A stretch of DNA of 29,372 bases from contig JAKJFO010000006.1 of the NCBI GenBank assembly GCA_022704885.1, positions 25,058 through 54,429 of the forward strand, in the 5' to 3' direction. The notes below the pieces were generated by a model that did not search any database, had not been told where the DNA came from, and saw only the letters and a list, made by a program, of their open reading frames with translations. Numbering within the stretch: position 1 is the stretch's first letter; each line of letters opens with the position of its first letter. This document shows positions 24,656-29,372 of the stretch, one piece after another. The DNA is from Candidatus Rifleibacteriota bacterium (lineage in GTDB: Bacteria; Riflebacteria; Ozemobacteria; Ozemobacterales; Ozemobacteraceae). Both the position numbers and the translations under genes were made by a program.

Positions 24656-25537
24656 TCAGGAACCTTCTGCGGCCTGCCGGGTTGCGTTGTTCAGTGAAGC
24701 AGCTGTACTTACTGCTTTGCTGGCATTGGAATTCTGAATCATCTCGGACTGTCGAGAAGCGTTCGTCTGGAGAGCGACTTCAGATCTGTCGATCTGGACG
24801 AGTATCGACTTGACGCTGTCGGGGCAGACGAAGAACTCAGGAACTCTCGGAATCATTGTGTACGCTACCAGTGCCGAAGACCACATCAGAAAAATCGAAA
24901 CATCGCCGGCCGGGTCGGGCGCGACGTTAACTGCCAGTCGAACCGTTGCGTGCAGCCACAATGTCGGAATCAGCATGCGCAAAAAGATTGCTGCTGCGGC
25001 CGGAAAGAGTGTATTCCTCAGATGTTTTTCGTCAGGCTGAATCATTGGTGTCAGATAATCGATCGTTCGCAACGGATAGGCATAATAAACCCGGCTCCAG
25101 AATGCGAATTTCATGAAATTTTCCTGATTCTGCCAGAGAAGTGATCTCAAGGTCGGGTGCAGGGACTTCTGATACGAGTCATTGTCTGCAATCTTCCAGG
25201 CCCGATGTATACATATTCTGGTGACAAAAACCTGGCACAGAAAGGTTATGATGAAAGCCGGGTAAAAGCCTGAGAAAACCATCAGACAGGCAAAAGGCAG
25301 CAGTGACGGTACTCCGGTGAGCATTGCCAGGGTAGTGGCGAGAAATACCAGAGGCCAGATCCATAATGGCTGATACTCAGCCATTACTGAAAGTCTGGTC
25401 AGTTCTGCTTTCAGACCCGTCTGGGTAAGAATCTCGGGGTTTGCGGCAGACATCTGCCACAGTAATGCTGTCAGCAGCAGTGCCGACAGTACGAAATACA
25501 GCCATCTGATCGTTATCTGACTCGAATATTTCCACAT
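24656..25537 (-). CDS. Polytopic membrane protein, possibly distantly VTT (TVP38/DedA)-like
   Basis: A 293-residue protein I do not recognise with certainty. Hydrophobic helices lie at about 11-30, 58-77, 83-107, 180-200 and 215-230. The block LVFLATTLAMLTGVPSLLPF followed by a second hairpin and then FWSRVYYAYPLRTIDYLTP is reminiscent of the VTT domain of TVP38/TMEM64 proteins (re-entrant helix with a central proline, then an arginine and PxR segment), but the match is loose. The last about 60 residues are polar and low in complexity (Asn, Ala, Ser). The start ATG has no clear ribosome site. It sits 103 bases upstream of tkt and is divergent from the STAS gene. Confidence 0.6.
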   Translation of the reverse strand: MWKYSSQITIRWLYFVLSALLLTALLWQMSAANPEILTQTGLKAELTRLSVMAEYQPLWIWPLVFLATTLAMLTGVPSLLPFACLMVFSGFYPAFIITFLCQVFVTRICIHRAWKIADNDSYQKSLHPTLRSLLWQNQENFMKFAFWSRVYYAYPLRTIDYLTPMIQPDEKHLRNTLFPAAAAIFLRMLIPTLWLHATVRLAVNVAPDPAGDVSIFLMWSSALVAYTMIPRVPEFFVCPDSVKSILVQIDRSEVALQTNASRQSEMIQNSNASKAVSTAASLNNATRQAAEGS

Positions 25538-25587
25538 GAGGCAGTCAATATATATACAATATCTGAAATAGCAAGGTAAAAGATATC

Positions 25588-25615
25588 TTGATAGATCTTG
25601 GCAATTGATTATAAA
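25588..25615 (+). promoter_or_regulatory. Candidate promoter of the STAS-GGDEF pair
   Basis: TTGATA (25588-25593), a 16-base spacer and TATAAA (25610-25615); each box matches five of six positions. This leaves a 5' leader of about 105 bases before the STAS start codon, which is long enough for leader control, though no structure is evident. Confidence 0.5.
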
Positions 25616-25727
25616 GATTGTTGTTTATCTGAATTATTTGTGCTAATGTGTTATTGAGAAATTCCTCCAGCAGGACAGAGACGAGACCAGGAAGAATTTA
25701 AGTTGCCAGGGAGCTTAACAAGCAATT

Positions 25728-26078
25728 ATGTCAGAAGAATTCTCTCTAACGCATCAGGTTGATGGCAATGTGCTGATCATCAGAACCAATGGTTATCTGA
25801 ATGACCTGGGCGCTGAGCAGGTTGACGAGATATGTTCTGAGCATCTCGAAAAATCGATCAACAAAATCGTTATCAATCTTGAGCAGTCGCCGCTGATCAA
25901 CAGTATTGGGATATCAATTCTGATCGGCGTCATAGAAGCGATCGAAGAATCAGAAGGTGCGCTGGCATTCACAAACTTAACTCCAACTAATCGCAAGACA
26001 TTTGAAATGATGGGGCTTTTGCAGTTCGCTCAACCCTTCGATAAAGAAGAAGAAGCCGTAGCAAAATTTAAGGGTTAA
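25728..26078 (+). CDS. STAS-domain anti-sigma factor antagonist (SpoIIAA/RsbV type)
   Basis: A single STAS domain of 116 residues. In partner switching such proteins, when unphosphorylated, bind an RsbW/SpoIIAB-type kinase and free its target. The phosphorylation site aligns with Ser59 in INSIGISILIG; the usual preceding Asp is Asn58 and the following Ser is Ile60. SpoIIAA-like features include the NGYLND loop and LTPTNRKTFEMMGLLQF. The ribosome site is weak (AGGGAG is 14 bases away). It is five bases upstream of the diguanylate cyclase gene, so the two are cotranscribed. A SpoIIE-type phosphatase, the natural partner that would remove the phosphate, lies 2.3 kb away on the other strand. Confidence 0.88.
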   Translation: MSEEFSLTHQVDGNVLIIRTNGYLNDLGAEQVDEICSEHLEKSINKIVINLEQSPLINSIGISILIGVIEAIEESEGALAFTNLTPTNRKTFEMMGLLQFAQPFDKEEEAVAKFKG

Positions 26079-26083
26079 GCCTC

Positions 26084-27664
26084 ATGTCTGAGCAGATGTC
26101 TGACCTCGAACAGAAAATGCAGCAGCAGGTGCTGCGCTATGAGTATGTTCTGGAGGCCCTCAGCGATATTGGTGATGAGCTTTGCCGGGTAAGCAGTTTT
26201 GACGCCCAGCTTAAGTCGCTATTACATCTTCTGCTCGGAACCCTCGGCGTTCGCAAGGGCGGCATCTTTCTTTTCGAAAATTATTCCAAGAAGGTTTCCC
26301 TGCGCTGCTCCTGGAAACTCGTTCATAAGACCTATGATTTTGAGCTCGATCAGGATGAAGTAAAGCTGCTCGAAGACGAGTCGGCTGAAATCACGCATCG
26401 TGTCAAGGATTTTTCCCATCTTAAAAACTGCCTGCAGGATTTTTCTGAGGACAATCTCGATTGTATCTCGGTTCTGAAGGTCAGAGAAAAACTCATCGGT
26501 TTTCTCGTCGTCGGCCACAAGCTCAAGGAAGTGCCTCTGACCGACAAGGAAATGAGCTTTTTAAAGACGCTTTCGCGCAATATTTCGGTTGCCATAAACA
26601 ACTTTCTGCTGCTTTCGGAGCTGCGCGAAGCCAATGTCAGACTCGACGAAAAAATTCAGGAAGTCAGCATTCTCTATCAGGCTTCGCAGATGATTTCTTC
26701 AGAGCTGCAGCTGCAGGCTCTGCTCGATATGGCGATGAGCGCCATTTCTGAAATTACCGACATCGAACGCGGTTCTACCTGGCTTTATGATGAAGAACAT
26801 CGCTCATTCAATCTGATGAGTCATCTCGGTGATGCGACTGAGCTCCCCGATTCTCTGGCACTTGAAGACTCTGACATCCTTCAACTGGCGCAGGAACGCA
26901 AAGAATCGTTTGAATACGAGCAGGGCAAAACCGAGCAGCCGGCAATACTCAAACGTCTCGACGAAAAGGTTTTTGGCCGTTCTTTTGTCGTCGTGCCCAT
27001 TCTCAATCAGGGTGAGTTTCTTGGTCTTGTTCATCTTTGTGCTGCCGAATCGGCCAACGGCTTTACCAATCGCGACATCAGGCTGATCAAGGTTTTTGCC
27101 GTTCAGCTGGGCGCCGCAGTCAAGAATGCTCAGTTGTATGAGCAGGCCATCACCGATGGCATGACCAAGCTTTATCTGCATCGCTATTTCAAACAGCGAC
27201 TGCTCGATGAAATCAAGCGTGCTGCCCGTTTTAAACGCAGTCTGGCGCTGATTATGGTCGATATCGATCATTTCAAGTGTCTTAACGACAACTACGGACA
27301 TCAGACCGGCGACGACGTGCTCAGACACGTGGCCGCAATTCTGCGCCGAGCCGTTCGTACCCACGATCTGCCGGTTCGCTATGGTGGCGAGGAATTTGCA
27401 CTGGTGCTGCCCGAAACCGATATGACCGGCGCCGTGGCCGTAGCTGAGCGCGTCAGGCGTTCGATCGAAAATGACTATCTTGAAGTTGCCGGGGTTGTGC
27501 ACAAGATCAGCGCCAGTTTTGGCGTGTCAGTGTTCCCGGATTGCGCCGACGACATGGATTCATTGATCAAGGCCGCCGATGTCGCGCTTTACTGGTCAAA
27601 AGAACACGGTCGCAACCAGGTTACCGCAGCTCCCTCAAAAATATCGAGAGAAGCCGACCTTTAA
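26084..27664 (+). CDS. Diguanylate cyclase with two GAF domains
   Basis: Makes cyclic di-GMP from GTP. The 526-residue protein has no membrane helix, so it is cytoplasmic. GAF-like domain 1 spans about 22-180, a linker helix about 180-205, GAF domain 2 about 205-350, and the GGDEF domain about 352-515. The active-site loop is GGEEF at 434-438, and an intact inhibitory site RTHD (425-428) lies five residues before it, so product inhibition is expected. MVDIDHFKCLNDNYGHQTGDD supplies the metal and substrate residues. There is no EAL domain. It shares an operon with the STAS gene, hinting that partner switching and c-di-GMP are linked (inference). Its stop interlocks with that of the methyltransferase gene (TTAA). 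Confidence 0.95.
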   Translation: MSEQMSDLEQKMQQQVLRYEYVLEALSDIGDELCRVSSFDAQLKSLLHLLLGTLGVRKGGIFLFENYSKKVSLRCSWKLVHKTYDFELDQDEVKLLEDESAEITHRVKDFSHLKNCLQDFSEDNLDCISVLKVREKLIGFLVVGHKLKEVPLTDKEMSFLKTLSRNISVAINNFLLLSELREANVRLDEKIQEVSILYQASQMISSELQLQALLDMAMSAISEITDIERGSTWLYDEEHRSFNLMSHLGDATELPDSLALEDSDILQLAQERKESFEYEQGKTEQPAILKRLDEKVFGRSFVVVPILNQGEFLGLVHLCAAESANGFTNRDIRLIKVFAVQLGAAVKNAQLYEQAITDGMTKLYLHRYFKQRLLDEIKRAARFKRSLALIMVDIDHFKCLNDNYGHQTGDDVLRHVAAILRRAVRTHDLPVRYGGEEFALVLPETDMTGAVAVAERVRRSIENDYLEVAGVVHKISASFGVSVFPDCADDMDSLIKAADVALYWSKEHGRNQVTAAPSKISREADL

Positions 27665-28332
27665 CAGGCCAGCTGGTTGCCGTTCACCACATTTTTCTGT
27701 AACAGCAGTATTTTGCTGCGCCTGGGCGTCATCTCGTCTTTGAGGATTTTCCAGCCGTTATCGGAGAGTGAGGCCAGTTCATCTTCGCGATATGGTCGCA
27801 CCAGCATCCCCTTGTAGCCGCCTTTGACAAATACGATCGAGCCGTCATCTCTGGCAACCGCGTTGGGATCGCCGGCAAACTCGCCGAAACTGTCGACAGT
27901 CATCAGCATCACGCCCTCGGGTTTGAGAACTCTGCAGGCTTCACTTATGGCATTGACAAAGCCGGCGGCGTCAAGATGATCGAACAGGTGGTGGGCAAGA
28001 ATACCGTCGATGCTTTCACTCTGAAAGGGGAGACTTCTGGCATCGCCTGTGATGACCAGTCCTTTCAGCTCTTCTTCGAAAAAATTGTTTTTCATTACTC
28101 TGGCTGCTTTGAACGACAGGTCGATACCGACTATGTTGTAGCCGACCTGGCTCAGATAAAGACTGTTGCGGCCTTCACCGCAGCCGAGATCGAGAACTGT
28201 TCCGTTTCTCGGGACATAATTGAACAGATGCTGCACCAGCTTGGCCGAAGGCGCAATCATGCCATGATACTTCAAAAATCGGTTCCAGGTTTTTTCCCAG
28301 TAGTGGCGAGCCTGAGCTTCGATTTCGCTCAT
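27661..28332 (-). CDS. Class I SAM-dependent methyltransferase
   Basis: A 223-residue enzyme of the Methyltransf_11/25 type. Motif I VLDLGCGEGRNSLYLS (about 46-61) binds SAM, the acidic residue closing strand 2 is in VGIDLSF, ITGDARSLPF is motif II, and DGILAHHLFDHLD with EACRVLKPEGVMLMT completes the fold. The substrate cannot be told; the N-terminal ARHYWEKTWNRFLKYHG is of the kind seen in small-molecule and tellurite-resistance (TehB-like) methyltransferases. GGGAG stands eight bases before the ATG, which lies one base after the phosphatase gene stop, so the two are cotranscribed and possibly coupled. Confidence 0.88.
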   Translation of the reverse strand: MSEIEAQARHYWEKTWNRFLKYHGMIAPSAKLVQHLFNYVPRNGTVLDLGCGEGRNSLYLSQVGYNIVGIDLSFKAARVMKNNFFEEELKGLVITGDARSLPFQSESIDGILAHHLFDHLDAAGFVNAISEACRVLKPEGVMLMTVDSFGEFAGDPNAVARDDGSIVFVKGGYKGMLVRPYREDELASLSDNGWKILKDEMTPRRSKILLLQKNVVNGNQLAC

Positions 28333-28333
28333 T

Positions 28334-29372
28334 TCAGTTTCTCCCGGTATACTCTATCGAAACGGCGGTAATGTCGTCGTGTTGTTTGGCAGACTTCGAA
28401 AACTCTTCGACTTCCGCGAGAAGCGCGCCGGCGACATCTTTGCTGCGCGGCCGCGTCAGAAATTTCTTGAGACTGCTTTCACCATATTCTTCTTCGTTAC
28501 TGTTGCGCGCCTCGGTGACGCCATCAGTATAAAGAAAGAGCAGGTCGTCCTTTTTCAGCTTGAAGGAGATTGATTCGTAGGCATAATCTTCGAGAATACC
28601 AAGCGGAAGACCCTTTGAGGTCTTTTCGTGTATGGCTTTCTCCATGCCTCGACCGGTAACCACCAGAGCCGGGTTGTGCCCCGCACATGACAGTTCGATT
28701 TCACCAGTCCCCGCATTAATTATAACGTACATTGCGGTAATAAAACGATCGTTAGTGATATTTTTTGCGATGATCCGGTTAGCTCGGGTTAAAACCTCGC
28801 TGGCATCAAGCTTTTCAAGCTCCATCGTCGAGAGAGTAGTTTTGAAAACAGTCATGATGATTGCTGCCGGCACGTTTTTGCCGGCAGCATCGGCAATTAC
28901 CACTGCCAGCCGGTTCTCGTCGAGTCTGAAGAAGTCGTAGTAATCGCCGCCCACTTCTTCAGCCGATTTGCTGATTCGACTTATCTGCAGACCAGATATC
29001 GCCGGCACTGCCTGTGGCAGCAGGTTCTCCTGGATTTCTCTGGCCATCTGCAGCTGGTCATCCATCTTCTTCTTGAGGTCGTGTTCCTGCAGCAGGCCGT
29101 CTGTCTCGATAATCGAGGCGATCTGGCTGGCGATGATCTGAATGAAAAATATTTCCTGCCACGACAGCCGGGTTTCAGGATTCAGGTAGTATACGAATAA
29201 CAAACCGCGCTGTTCGTGCTGATCTTCTGCTCCATGTACCGGCATGTTGAGCGGTTCGGTGATCAGGCTGCCTTTGAGGCCCTTTTCGTGTTTGCGAGTG
29301 GCAAGAGTCGGGTTGCTGCCGATTGCCAGCGGACTATAGACCGGCTGAAAAAAGCTGCTGCCGTCGGAACCT
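28334..29372 (-). CDS. GAF-SpoIIE (PP2C-type) serine phosphatase, C-terminal part, cut by window edge
   Basis: The frame stays open to the window edge, so this is the last about 346 codons of a larger protein; an internal ATG at 29245 falls inside the GAF domain and is not the start. Visible parts are a partial GAF domain (to about 29100), a short coiled coil with the REIQENLLPQ linker typical of RsbU-like proteins, and the PP2C-type domain with metal ligands in GGDYYDFF and IADAAGKNVPAA (usually DVSGKG), AGHNPA, LYTDGVTEARN and QHDDITAV. All catalytic acids are present, so it should be active. It probably dephosphorylates a STAS protein, and the one at 25728 is an obvious candidate (inference). 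It is the upstream partner of the methyltransferase gene. Confidence 0.94.
   Translation of the reverse strand, partial: GSDGSSFFQPVYSPLAIGSNPTLATRKHEKGLKGSLITEPLNMPVHGAEDQHEQRGLLFVYYLNPETRLSWQEIFFIQIIASQIASIIETDGLLQEHDLKKKMDDQLQMAREIQENLLPQAVPAISGLQISRISKSAEEVGGDYYDFFRLDENRLAVVIADAAGKNVPAAIIMTVFKTTLSTMELEKLDASEVLTRANRIIAKNITNDRFITAMYVIINAGTGEIELSCAGHNPALVVTGRGMEKAIHEKTSKGLPLGILEDYAYESISFKLKKDDLLFLYTDGVTEARNSNEEEYGESSLKKFLTRPRSKDVAGALLAEVEEFSKSAKQHDDITAVSIEYTGRN

Overview
The window is about 29 kb of bacterial chromosome, mostly housekeeping genes, with some cell-envelope and signalling genes. Gene starts carry Shine-Dalgarno sites, and several promoters match the sigma-70 consensus with 17-base spacers. 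The tRNAs do not encode CCA, and non-ATG starts (TTG, GTG, possibly CTG) are common. The mix of long membrane sensor proteins, SpoIIE-type phosphatase, STAS, GAF-GGDEF and NHL/TPR envelope proteins resembles deep-branching, mostly uncultivated phyla such as Candidatus Riflebacteria. That placement is inferred from memory of such genomes and cannot be proved from this sequence.

Layout: (1) Positions 1-6514, minus strand: a tight six-gene run der - plsY - gpsA - vanW-like - NHL/TPR protein - lepA (cut by the window edge), with junctions from a 4-base overlap to an 18-base gap and one strong promoter before der. (2) 6585-8601, plus strand: a coiled-coil zinc-ribbon protein, a TPM-domain membrane protein and the RNase P RNA. 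(3) 8613-10061, minus strand: a TPR lipid- or membrane-anchored protein followed by a small CbiX-type chelatase gene that lacks a standard start codon. (4) 10138-12234, plus strand: a large membrane sensor-like protein with no output domain, ending next to a palindromic repeat element. (5) 12536-15810, plus strand: dnaG - rpoD, then tRNA(CAT), probably the lysidine-type tRNA-Ile2, tRNA-Glu and a terminator. (6) 15967-19059, plus strand: a secreted thermolysin-like peptidase and clpX. (7) 19110-20894: a second repeat copy, then pckA on the minus strand, broken by an apparent one-base deletion. (8) 21048-24552: radC facing udk, then a gap bounded by two terminators, then transketolase. (9) 24656-29372: a membrane protein, a STAS protein with a GAF-GAF-GGDEF diguanylate cyclase, and facing these a methyltransferase and a GAF-SpoIIE phosphatase cut by the window edge.

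How the genes relate: gpsA and plsY supply glycerol-3-phosphate and its acylation for phospholipid synthesis, while der and lepA serve ribosome assembly and translation. dnaG and rpoD form the classical macromolecular-synthesis pair. STAS, SpoIIE phosphatase and diguanylate cyclase within 4 kb suggest a partner-switching and c-di-GMP signalling cluster, but no RsbW-type kinase is visible. I did not find a clear novel defence or mobile system. The points most worth checking are the pckA frameshift, the hidden CbiX gene, the truncated sensor beside a repeat, the repeat family with swapped hairpins, and the terminator-bounded gap before udk.
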